Below are positions 1-7,895 of a stretch of 64,000 bases of DNA, one piece after another (positions within the stretch are counted from its first letter, which is position 1; every line of letters begins with the position of its first letter). This stretch comes from JAAOZP01 sp038848185 (GTDB lineage: Archaea; Thermoproteota; EX4484-205; JAAOZP01): positions 37,953 through 101,952 of the forward strand of contig JAWCNV010000005.1 of the NCBI GenBank assembly GCA_038848185.1, written 5' to 3'. A model generated the notes under the pieces. That model was not told the origin of the DNA. It worked only from the letters and a program-made list of their open reading frames with translations, and did not search any database. A program made the translations under genes and the position numbers.

Positions 1-1242
1 ATATCTTCAATGGACCCGCTTGGCATAGGGTTTGTCAGCAGAACATACACAAGTTTCGTCGGAATAAGTGGTAAGCCAATGACGACAATAGAGTTCGAAG
101 AAATGTTGGCAAATCCTGCCTTAAGAAGAAAAAAGGTGAAAATAATACTTGGAGGAAGCGGGGCATGGCAGATCGTGGAGGCAGGGATTCAAGAGAAGCT
201 TGGGATAGATACGGTTGTTATGGGAGAGGCAGAGGAGGATGTTGTTAACCTTTTCAGAAAGGCTGTTAACGGAGAGGCACTTCCAAAGCAGGTAGTATGT
301 CGTAAGCCTAAGCCTGAAAGCATTCCGAGTATTAAAAAAGCATCTCTCTTCGGCGTGGTTGAGGTGACACGGGGGTGCGGAAGAGGATGTCAATTCTGTT
401 CACCAACCTTAAGGCAGAGGTACTCGTTCCCACTTGAACACATATTGAAGGAGGTTGAGCTGAATGCTAGAAGCGGGACTAGGATGATAACCATGCAGAC
501 AGATGACATCTTCCTCTACAAAACCCATCCGGGTTTCATACCTAATAGGGAGGCGGTGGTTGAACTCATAAGCTCAATAGCTAAGGTTGAAGGAGTTAAC
601 TATATGCAAATAGCACATGCCGCTCTCGCACCAGTTGTATACAACCCTAAGATTGTCGAGGAAATAGCGCCTACACTCGTGGAGAAATCAATTTGGACTT
701 ATCTGAATAATCAGAAGTATGCAACTTTTGAAATAGGCATAGAGACTGGGAGCGTGAAGCTGATAGAGAAATACATGAAAGGGAAGATGCTGCCTTATCC
801 TCCTGAGCAATGGCCAGACATCGTTGTTCAAGCCCTCGGAATATTGAACGATAACAACATATATCCGTTAGCTACTCTTATAACAGGTTTACCTTCTGAA
901 ACTGAAGAAGACGTTATTGCAACGCTTGAATTATTAGACAGGTTGAAAAACGCTAAAATCCTGTACGTGCCACTTCTCTTCACATCAGAGGCGGATTGCA
1001 TCCTGAACAGGGAAAGGCACGCTGACCTCCGTGGCTTAACTGAGCTCCACTGGGATGTTTTCTCCACATGCTGGAAGCATAACATTAAAACATGGACGGA
1101 TGAAAAGTTTCAACGTTTAATTCGCGTAATGAGTCTGGTTGCCTACGCAATGTATTACAGGTGGCTGCACGGCCCTAAGGCACTTAGACCTATTCTGAAG
1201 ATTTCAGGCTGGGATGAACGGCTCTGGAGTAAAGCCAACTAG
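1..1242 (+). CDS. B12-binding-type radical SAM protein, 5' end cut by window edge
   Basis: The frame is open to the left edge (the three codons before the first ATG at 10 are sense codons), so the start lies outside the window and the usual N-terminal cobalamin-binding-like domain is only partly present. What remains is about 413 residues. Counting from the ATG at 10, a radical SAM cluster motif Cx3Cx2C is visible at residues 123, 127 and 130, following a Rossmann-like GGSGAW segment near residue 48. Downstream EIGIETGS and GLPSETEED are typical of the radical SAM barrel. Proteins of this build carry out varied radical methylations or rearrangements; the substrate cannot be read here. Its stop overlaps by 4 bp the end of the convergent small gene at 1239-1529. 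Confidence 0.85.
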   Translation: MSSMDPLGIGFVSRTYTSFVGISGKPMTTIEFEEMLANPALRRKKVKIILGGSGAWQIVEAGIQEKLGIDTVVMGEAEEDVVNLFRKAVNGEALPKQVVCRKPKPESIPSIKKASLFGVVEVTRGCGRGCQFCSPTLRQRYSFPLEHILKEVELNARSGTRMITMQTDDIFLYKTHPGFIPNREAVVELISSIAKVEGVNYMQIAHAALAPVVYNPKIVEEIAPTLVEKSIWTYLNNQKYATFEIGIETGSVKLIEKYMKGKMLPYPPEQWPDIVVQALGILNDNNIYPLATLITGLPSETEEDVIATLELLDRLKNAKILYVPLLFTSEADCILNRERHADLRGLTELHWDVFSTCWKHNIKTWTDEKFQRLIRVMSLVAYAMYYRWLHGPKALRPILKISGWDERLWSKAN

Positions 1243-1529
1243 AAAACTTTCTGCTCATCCATACTTCTAAGCCTCTCGTCAACCATCTTAGCTATGTCAA
1301 CAAGCCCGATGAGTACACAGGGCACTTCTTTAAGCCGGGCTAAGTCAGCCGTCAACTGGTCTTGCGTAACGATTACAAGCCTATTTTTCGAAGCATAGTC
1401 CACTATAGTAATATCTTCCGCACCCTTTAAACCCACATCCTCAACAGATTGAGCATCCCAGCCGAGTATTCTTAGGAAATGTTTCAAGCCCGAATACATC
1501 TCATCCAGTAGGATCCCAGCCCGCTTCAT
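1239..1529 (-). CDS. DUF5615-type PIN-like small protein
   Basis: A 96-residue protein that begins with the PIN-like pattern hydrophobic-LLDE (residues 7-10), followed by LGWDAQSVEDVGLKGAED and LVIVTQD, the layout of the DUF5615/Mut7-C-like PIN family: an acidic residue after strand 1, an acidic pair at the end of helix 2 and an aspartate in VTQD. Such proteins are predicted Mg-dependent nucleases or inactive PIN folds, often paired with a DUF433-type antitoxin. No partner gene is adjacent here. It converges on and overlaps the upstream radical SAM gene by 4 bp. Family assignment is from pattern recognition; nuclease activity is inference. Confidence 0.7.
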   Translation of the reverse strand: MKRAGILLDEMYSGLKHFLRILGWDAQSVEDVGLKGAEDITIVDYASKNRLVIVTQDQLTADLARLKEVPCVLIGLVDIAKMVDERLRSMDEQKVF

Positions 1530-1639
1530 TTACACGTCCCAACATCTAAAAGTCTTTTAACCTTTCCTACTCTCCTGTTAAACAGGGCTAAAAATCCAAA
1601 ACTCTTATAAAACTAGCCCCCATATTTACACATAATCTA

Positions 1640-2758
1640 ATGTGGTTTCTTAGGAGTGATGCAGCAACCGTTTGGAAGGATGAGGAGGTGCAGAAGAGGC
1701 TTTCATGGTATAGAGCCGTTATGAAAGGCTCTAAGCCTGCGAAATTTCTGATAGCCAAGAGCATCTCGGCGTATGTCAGTGCCTCCAGTTTAAGAAACAT
1801 GCGTGAAGAAGAACTTTGGAATCTGCATGAAGAACTTGTTGTAAAATTTAGAGACACCTATGAATCTGTAAAGAACGGGGAGATTTCTACGCTAGCCAGT
1901 CTAGATCCCAGTTTCCTGGATGTGAAAATAGCCTTGTCTGAAAAGCTTGTTGAACACTGCGAGTTTTGCGAGAGGCGGTGCAGAGTTAACCGGAAGGAGG
2001 GTAAACTAGGGTTTTGCAGAGTAGGGTATGAGAGCAGGGTCTCAACCTGGTTCCACCATTTTGGCGAGGAAGCACCCTTAATAGGAGAAGGAGGTTCAGG
2101 CACTATATTCTTCGCAGGCTGCAACTTCGGCCCATGTGTATTCTGCCAGAACTGGGATATCTCCTCAGACCCTGAGAACGGCGGAGAGGTTAATCCTCGA
2201 ACCCTAGCATTAATAAGCAAACGCCTGAAAATGGAGAAGGCAGCAAACATAAACTATGTTGGAGGAGACCCTACGCCAAACCTCCACACCATATTAGCAT
2301 CTCTTAAGTATCTAGATGTTAATGTTCCTCAACTCTGGAACAGCAACATGTATTGCAGTACTGAGACGATGATGCTTTTAGCAGAACTCATAGACATATG
2401 GCTACCTGATTTCAAGTATGGAAATAACGACTGTGCAAAAAGGCTTTCTAGAGTTGAAAATTATTTTAAAATAGTATCTAGGAACCATAGGATCGCTTCT
2501 GAGAATGGAGACGTAATAATAAGACATCTGGTTCTGCCTAACCACTTAGACTGCTGCACTAAACCTATTTTAAAATGGGTATCTGAAAACACTCCAAGAG
2601 CATTGGTCAATATAATGGGGCAGTATCATCCAGACTACTTGGTAGCTAGGAATCCCGGAATGTACCCTGACATATCTAGAAGACCTAATTCAAGCGAGAT
2701 GCAAGAAGCCTATGATTATGCTAGGAAGCTTAAAATAGTTTTTGAGCCAGTATCGTAA
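1640..2758 (+). CDS. PflX-like radical SAM protein (COG1313 type) with unusual Cx4Cx2C motif
   Basis: A 372-residue radical SAM protein resembling the PflX/YgiQ-neighbour group annotated as putative pyruvate-formate-lyase-activating enzymes. An N-terminal four-Cys knot (C107, C110, C114, C126) precedes the barrel, as in that family. The SAM-cluster motif reads GCNFGPCVFCQNW (C161, C166, C169), spaced Cx4Cx2C rather than the usual Cx3Cx2C; the bases at this point are unambiguous in the given sequence. YVGGDPTPN and the late VNIMGQYHPDYL segment match the family. No glycyl-radical enzyme is nearby, so a true activase role is doubtful. It converges on moaA with a 4-bp gap. Start at ATG 1640; a T/A-rich stretch precedes it. 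Confidence 0.8.
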   Translation: MWFLRSDAATVWKDEEVQKRLSWYRAVMKGSKPAKFLIAKSISAYVSASSLRNMREEELWNLHEELVVKFRDTYESVKNGEISTLASLDPSFLDVKIALSEKLVEHCEFCERRCRVNRKEGKLGFCRVGYESRVSTWFHHFGEEAPLIGEGGSGTIFFAGCNFGPCVFCQNWDISSDPENGGEVNPRTLALISKRLKMEKAANINYVGGDPTPNLHTILASLKYLDVNVPQLWNSNMYCSTETMMLLAELIDIWLPDFKYGNNDCAKRLSRVENYFKIVSRNHRIASENGDVIIRHLVLPNHLDCCTKPILKWVSENTPRALVNIMGQYHPDYLVARNPGMYPDISRRPNSSEMQEAYDYARKLKIVFEPVS

Positions 2759-2762
2759 AAAA

Positions 2763-3683
2763 CTAACTTCTCTTCCAATAAGGCTCTTTCAGCATGATTG
2801 CTTCCATAAAACGTTTCCTCAGAAAATCCATGTCAGCGCCGGAACGGATTGGCCCAACCATATCCACCAGATTATCATTTCGCAGGAGGCAGGGTTTTAA
2901 CCTTCCGTCGCAAGTCACCCTAAGCTTAGAGCAGCGAGAACAGAACTCAGGGTTCCCAAAAGGAGAAACTATTTCTACAAGACCTTTAACTCCATTTTTT
3001 GAAAGCGTATAGATGACGCGTTGACCCGTCGAGTTAAGGGTTTTCATGGCTGATTTTGACGCTATAGATTTTTCTATATCGTCTAGATTCAAATGGAATT
3101 TTTCGAAAACCTGTTTATCACCGGGAATGGGTTGCAACTCTATCAGTTGCAGGACAGCACCTGTAGAACCAGTGTAGTCAAGCATCTCAGCAACATCCTC
3201 CTCGTTAACTCCTTTAAGAATAACCATGTTGATCTTGACAGGGTTTAAGTCGGCATCTATAGCAGCGTTTATCCCATTGAACACTTTACCTATTTCATGG
3301 CTCCCAGTTATCTCGCTATATTTTAATGAGTTTAGAGTTGGAAGATTCACGTTTACTCTGGAAAGCCCAGCCTCCTTAAGCCTTGAGGCATATTTCTCCA
3401 GCAGTATGCCGTTTGTAACAAGAGAAACCTCTTTGACTAACGGTGAAACCTCTTTGACTATTTCCACAACATCGTTCCTCATCAAAGGTTCTCCACCAGT
3501 TATCTTTATTTTCTCAACTCCAAAGCTGCAAGCCACTTCAACGATTCTTTTAATCTCGTTTAACGAGACGCATCTATTACTGGAAGGATCCCACTCCTTA
3601 TGGCAAAAGAAACACTTTAGGTTGCAACTTTCTGTGACGCATATCCTGAGGTTCTTCACGCTTTTGCTAAGTGTGTTAACCAT
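2763..3683 (-). CDS. moaA: GTP 3',8-cyclase MoaA (molybdopterin biosynthesis)
   Basis: A 306-residue radical SAM enzyme that converts GTP to 3',8-cH2GTP, the first step of molybdenum/tungsten cofactor synthesis. The N-terminal cluster Cx3Cx2C is at C20, C24, C27 within RICVTESCNLKCFFCH; KITGGEPL follows near residue 60. The second cluster, Cx2Cx13C, is at C248, C251 and C265 in the segment FCSRC...LKPC, which is diagnostic for MoaA. The length is near normal for archaeal MoaA, though the very C-terminal GG seen in bacterial forms is absent. No other moa genes lie in the window. It faces the PflX-like gene tail to tail. Confidence 0.93.
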   Translation of the reverse strand: MVNTLSKSVKNLRICVTESCNLKCFFCHKEWDPSSNRCVSLNEIKRIVEVACSFGVEKIKITGGEPLMRNDVVEIVKEVSPLVKEVSLVTNGILLEKYASRLKEAGLSRVNVNLPTLNSLKYSEITGSHEIGKVFNGINAAIDADLNPVKINMVILKGVNEEDVAEMLDYTGSTGAVLQLIELQPIPGDKQVFEKFHLNLDDIEKSIASKSAMKTLNSTGQRVIYTLSKNGVKGLVEIVSPFGNPEFCSRCSKLRVTCDGRLKPCLLRNDNLVDMVGPIRSGADMDFLRKRFMEAIMLKEPYWKRS

Positions 3684-3769
3684 TCAACCAATAGGCTATA
3701 AAAACAGGTTATAAAAAGCTTTACCGTCTCAATCCAATTTTAAAGATTTCCTTTCTGACAGGCTTACTA

Positions 3770-4870
3770 TCACAAGTATGATCCATATTTTCTGATTAAT
3801 CTCATATATTCTTGAAAAGCATTAAGCGAAACATTTGGAGGGATACTATGATCAGAACAAGCTACATATCCTCCGTTCATCTTTGCTACCGGCAACTTCC
3901 TAGAAATTTCAGCCTCTATTTCTTCAGGGTCAGCCATCTTCCTAGCATCTAAATTCCCTATGAATGAAAGAGTCTTCCCGTATTTTTCTTTAAGCTCAAT
4001 CACATCCATTCCGGCCTTCACTTCCAACGGTTGTATGGCAGTAAACCCTGCTTCGATTAATTTAGGAATGAGTAGATTCACGTTTCCATCCGTGTGGATT
4101 ATAGTTGGCATTTTCTTTGCCCTGTAAGACGAGGTCATTTGAATGTGCACGGGCTTTACAAGCTCCTCGTAAATCTTTGGAGAGAAAAACGGTCCCTTAT
4201 TGTAGGCAATATCTTCCCAGACCCATAGTCCATCAACCCCTAATTCAAGATAGGTTTCTACAATCTTAGAGAAATACTTACCTAGGTGTCTGAAAATATA
4301 CTTTACGAGACTTGGGTCTCGATGGATAGCGATCAAAACCCTGTCAACGCTTTCTCCAAGTATGTGCCTAGTTGTTTCAAAAGGTCCTATTATTGAACAG
4401 AAAACTGCGTAACGCTCCTTTAGTCTTTCTATGCCTTTCTCCAGCTCTCCTTTAAACGGGTATCTGCTACTTGAAACTCTAATCGGTAACTCGGGGTCTA
4501 GGAGAGGTTCAAGCCTTTCTTTGAAGTCTTCGACCGTTGAAACGGAGGGGGGACCTGCAGGATGAGGAGTGCCACTTCTTCCGATCCAAGCTTTTACCTT
4601 TACTCCCCAAGAGTCTACATATGTCCTAAACTTATCATTCTCTTCAAGTACGACAGTATCGTATTTTGGACTAACATCAGGACCTATTAGATAAATGTCG
4701 AAGCCAAAGTAATCGTTCAAGGAGACTCCTCTAGGTAAGCCTTCACTATACCATCTTTCCAAAGTCTCTTCCCACGGAAAATCTATGAATGGAACCCTGT
4801 CAGCTTCTTCATGATTTAACGTTTTCAACACTCTTTCTCTAGAATCCATGTCTTTACTTACTTTAATCAC
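3770..4870 (-). CDS. Uroporphyrinogen-decarboxylase-superfamily protein (MtaA-like)
   Basis: A 366-residue single-domain TIM-barrel protein of the URO-D/MtaA group. It begins SRERVLKTLNHEEADRVPF, the usual opening of this family, and has IIHTDGN near residue 265 and a late CSDHSIPPNVS, which carry the His and Cys positions used by corrinoid-dependent methyltransferases for zinc. It lacks the Arg-rich start of true HemE. The likely role is methyl transfer from a corrinoid protein, but no corrinoid protein or partner methyltransferase lies beside it, so the substrate is unknown. The start is either GTG 4870 (about 25 bp from a possible TATA) or ATG 4849. The MFS carrier gene lies 45 bp upstream on the same strand. 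Confidence 0.82.
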   Translation of the reverse strand: MIKVSKDMDSRERVLKTLNHEEADRVPFIDFPWEETLERWYSEGLPRGVSLNDYFGFDIYLIGPDVSPKYDTVVLEENDKFRTYVDSWGVKVKAWIGRSGTPHPAGPPSVSTVEDFKERLEPLLDPELPIRVSSSRYPFKGELEKGIERLKERYAVFCSIIGPFETTRHILGESVDRVLIAIHRDPSLVKYIFRHLGKYFSKIVETYLELGVDGLWVWEDIAYNKGPFFSPKIYEELVKPVHIQMTSSYRAKKMPTIIHTDGNVNLLIPKLIEAGFTAIQPLEVKAGMDVIELKEKYGKTLSFIGNLDARKMADPEEIEAEISRKLPVAKMNGGYVACSDHSIPPNVSLNAFQEYMRLIRKYGSYL

Positions 4871-4914
4871 CTACTTAAGATTTTTAGGCTTCGGCAGCAA
4901 CATTCTTTAGGCTC

Positions 4915-6147
4915 TTAACCCGGCTTCCTAGTAGCATTGTTCTTCCTTATGACGATCAGGAGCAATGGTGTTGAAATAAGTGTTAGAACACTGGCAGCGT
5001 AAAATATTGAATTCGGCCCAAAAGATTCCCAGAAGAATCCGCCAATGGCGCCGCCCAGCATCCCGCTTAAACCATTACTCAACTCTATAAAGCCCATGGC
5101 CTCTCCAAGATTTTCACCTTGACAAAGCTCTGCTGTAAGAGTTCTTCTAGCAGGAAGATCCATGGCGCCTACAAGCCCGAATAGGAAAACATATAACAAC
5201 ATTGATTCTAGACTACTTGACAATGCGAGCAGAGCCCAAGCCGGTGAGGATATTAATAGGTGCATCAGCAATATTTTTCCACTTCCCCTTCTCGTTGTGA
5301 CCCATCCCCATGGAAGGAAACCTATGGCTGACCCAACATTCCAAATTGCAACAACCATCCCAACCCCCGCCATATCTAAGCCGACTATCTTCTGTGCAAA
5401 AAGCGTGACGTAAGGATTTATCATGAAAAACCCCAATTCGTGGAATAGTAGAGAAAAACCGTAGAAACCCAGATGAGGCTTCTGCTTGAGCATACGTAGC
5501 ATTGCTCTGACGTTAACTGAATGTGAAAGAACCCGTAACCCATTTCCCTTGAACCCGCCTCCGCCCTTACTGATGTAAAGAAAATAGATTGGGATTGACG
5601 CTAGGAAAATTATGGAAGCGGCAAGGAAGGCAAACTCCATCGCGAAAACGTTTGAAACCCATCCGGATGCGAAGGAGCTGAGCGATGCTCCTACCAGCGT
5701 TGCAAGATAGAATACTGCGAAGAAGACGGGAGCCTTAGAAGATTCAACACTCTCAAATATTAGAGCACTGGTATTAGGTGTGAAGAACGCTATTGAAAAA
5801 CCTATAAGAACATATAGCGATATTGCTGTAAAAGCGTTCGTTAGAAAATATACTAGTATACACGCGACCATACCTAGAAAACTTGAGAGTATTAATGGGG
5901 CACGCCTCCCAATAATATCGGAGAGCCTGCCGCACGGCATTGAGGCAAAGCCGATGATGCCCCAGCTGACTGAGTTTAATAAGCCTATTTGACCAGGAGA
6001 AAACCCCCTGTTGTTCAAGAAGGGGGAGACTACTGTCCCCTGCATTGAAGAGGCTGCCTGATAGACCGTACCTCCTATAAGAACCCCCCTAAACTCCCTG
6101 TCTTTCCACTCTTTCCCAACCATTGTCGAAGATGTGTTTAGCCTCAT
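4915..6147 (-). CDS. Major facilitator superfamily transporter
   Basis: A 410-residue integral membrane protein with about 12 hydrophobic segments. The first cytoplasmic loop carries the MFS signature as GRLSDIIGRRAPL (near residue 78), followed by six helices, a central basic loop near residue 200, and a second half with GWVTTRRGSGK at the equivalent loop. The substrate cannot be told from sequence; drug/sugar exporters of the DHA type look closest. It is transcribed toward the URO-D-like gene (45-bp gap), so the two may be co-transcribed. Translation may start at Met1 (6147) or Met9 (6123). Confidence 0.85.
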   Translation of the reverse strand: MRLNTSSTMVGKEWKDREFRGVLIGGTVYQAASSMQGTVVSPFLNNRGFSPGQIGLLNSVSWGIIGFASMPCGRLSDIIGRRAPLILSSFLGMVACILVYFLTNAFTAISLYVLIGFSIAFFTPNTSALIFESVESSKAPVFFAVFYLATLVGASLSSFASGWVSNVFAMEFAFLAASIIFLASIPIYFLYISKGGGGFKGNGLRVLSHSVNVRAMLRMLKQKPHLGFYGFSLLFHELGFFMINPYVTLFAQKIVGLDMAGVGMVVAIWNVGSAIGFLPWGWVTTRRGSGKILLMHLLISSPAWALLALSSSLESMLLYVFLFGLVGAMDLPARRTLTAELCQGENLGEAMGFIELSNGLSGMLGGAIGGFFWESFGPNSIFYAASVLTLISTPLLLIVIRKNNATRKPG

Positions 6148-6232
6148 CTTAAGTTTTTCAGAATGCTACTTCAAGCCTCCATCTTTAAACAGAAAGTTAT
6201 TTAACTATGTTTTGAAAACATAATACTGTTTG

Positions 6233-7555
6233 ATGAAGAACCCGGAGATAGTGTTTAGAAAATATAGGCCGGGGGATGAGGAGAGCATTGTCTCAGTAAT
6301 GAACTCTAGTTTTGACACTTTCCGTGACTTCGGACTAACTAAGGAGCTTTGGCTAGAATATGAGAAGATAGATCCCGGTTTTAAGGCAGAGAACGCTTTA
6401 GTGGCGGAGTATGATGGTAAGATAGTTGGCCATGTTCAAATAATTCGTCGAAAAGTGAAGCTTGGAGATAAGCTTTACGTGAACATGGGAGGCATAGCAA
6501 ATGTTTCGACAATACCTGAAGCAAGGAGGAGAGGAATAAGTACAACATTATTGACAAACGCTATAGACTACTGTGTGAAAGAGAGAATACCGTTAAGCGG
6601 TCTTTTTACAGGGTACGGTAGTGTGGCCCACAGGGTGTATCGGCGAGTAGGTTATGAAGATACTGCTCTATTCACCTCTTTCATGGGAACCGTTGATGAG
6701 ATGAAGCGTGTAAAAGACAACTGCGGGGAAGCTAGTAATATACAGGTCAGACATTACGAGAAGGGGGACGAGAAGGAAATCCTAGAAACTTATGTCGAAT
6801 GGAGCAAAGCCTATAGTGGAATTGTTGAAAGAAGCTTAGAGTATTGGAGAAAGAAGCTTGTTGAAAGAAGCACAGTCTTCACTTTTTTCTACGGAGATTT
6901 TGATCCAGGAGAAGTCTTCATCGCAATTGAAAACGGGAAGATCGCCGGATATGCCTATGTCACGCTCTGCAAGAAGAGGAGAATTCCGTACCGGCCTCCG
7001 GAGGCAGCTATAATAAGGGAGATCGCGTTTAAACCCGGGCATTTCAAAGCCTTATCCAGCTTGATAGATTCTATCATGGATTTCTTCATCTCCGAGGATG
7101 TTAAACTATGTGAAGCATGTTTTCCAGAGGATGAGGCCTACCTGAATATTTTTAGACCGTTTAGACAAATGCCTCAAAGCGTTTTCATGGCCCATATACC
7201 CCTGATTGAAAAACTGTTTGAAGAAGTGAGAGGAAACCTGGAGGAGAGGCTGAGTCTAACACCCTACGTAGGAAGTAGATTAGTGATAGGGTTTGAAACA
7301 CCTTATGGAAGCATGAAACTCGGCCTCAACGGCGGGGAATTAAGCTTACAATCGGAAGAAGAACCTATGGTAAAAATCTTCTTCGACTCAAACTGCTTCA
7401 CCAGAATGCTTTTCGGAATAGAAACTATACAGGACTTGATACGTGAAAACATGGTTAGAATACATACAACCCAATACCTCGGAAAAGTAATCTCTGTTGT
7501 TCAAGCACTTTTCCCGAAGAGAACATGGTTTATCAGCCCAATAGACCACTGGTAA
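6233..7555 (+). CDS. Eis-like GNAT N-acetyltransferase
   Basis: A protein of about 440 residues with the three-part layout of the Eis family: an N-terminal GNAT domain (residues 8-150, with the acetyl-CoA loop EARRRGIS near 97), a second GNAT-like domain (about 170-320), and a C-terminal sterol-carrier-like domain (about 335-441, IVGFETPYGSMKL...). Eis enzymes acetylate several amines on aminoglycosides or protein lysines and use the C-terminal carboxylate as base; this one ends in ...IDHW rather than Phe. The substrate is unknown. The ATG at 6233 is preferred to the TTG three bases earlier. It is divergent from the MFS gene, with an A/T-rich promoter region at about 6195-6207. Confidence 0.8.
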   Translation: MKNPEIVFRKYRPGDEESIVSVMNSSFDTFRDFGLTKELWLEYEKIDPGFKAENALVAEYDGKIVGHVQIIRRKVKLGDKLYVNMGGIANVSTIPEARRRGISTTLLTNAIDYCVKERIPLSGLFTGYGSVAHRVYRRVGYEDTALFTSFMGTVDEMKRVKDNCGEASNIQVRHYEKGDEKEILETYVEWSKAYSGIVERSLEYWRKKLVERSTVFTFFYGDFDPGEVFIAIENGKIAGYAYVTLCKKRRIPYRPPEAAIIREIAFKPGHFKALSSLIDSIMDFFISEDVKLCEACFPEDEAYLNIFRPFRQMPQSVFMAHIPLIEKLFEEVRGNLEERLSLTPYVGSRLVIGFETPYGSMKLGLNGGELSLQSEEEPMVKIFFDSNCFTRMLFGIETIQDLIRENMVRIHTTQYLGKVISVVQALFPKRTWFISPIDHW

Positions 7556-7593
7556 GGAAATGGTAAGATAAAATGGTTTGTTGACAGAAGATT

Positions 7594-7803
7594 TTACCTG
7601 ACTTTTAGGTTCGGATACCGGCTCCTTATGAAGCTCTCCACAGATCTATCATATGTTTTCTCCGCCTCCTTTGAAAAGAAGCATGCAGGCAACTCGTTAT
7701 GTGCCCTATGATAGCTTATGCATTCACAACATACTCCTTTCCTAGGACAGTCAGGCCATGTGCATGGACAGTTCTTCAAATTTCTTTCCTTCTTGCATTC
7801 CAT
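7594..7803 (-). CDS. DUF6485-type small cysteine-rich protein
   Basis: A 69-residue protein with eight cysteines at positions 3, 12, 14, 19, 25, 26, 28 and 41 and the conserved-looking segments NLKNCPCTWPDCPRKG, CCECI and LPACFF...EKTYDRS. I recognise this as the DUF6485 family of bacteria and archaea, which probably binds zinc or an iron-sulfur centre; its function is not known. It lies between the Eis-like gene (convergent, 38-bp gap) and the GH4 gene (divergent). Confidence 0.8.
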   Translation of the reverse strand: MECKKERNLKNCPCTWPDCPRKGVCCECISYHRAHNELPACFFSKEAEKTYDRSVESFIRSRYPNLKVR

Positions 7804-7864
7804 GAGTAAGAGGTTTAACTCTTGATATTTTAATTTTTACGCTGAAATTAGGGATGTGTGAATA

Positions 7865-7874
7865 GGTTTATAAT
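7865..7874 (+). promoter_or_regulatory. TATA box of the GH4 gene
   Basis: The stretch GTTTATAATA lies about 25 bp before the second ATG (7896) of the GH4 gene. This is the spacing expected for an archaeal TATA box and a leaderless transcript, and it favours 7896 over the upstream ATG at 7887 as the start. Confidence 0.5.
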
Positions 7875-7895
7875 ACTCTGAATAAAATGGTAACC

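Noticed and set aside
3770..4870. True uroporphyrinogen decarboxylase (HemE)
   Set aside because: The Arg-rich HemE start is missing and the HTDGN and CSDHS segments fit the corrinoid methyltransferase side of the family; no heme genes are near.
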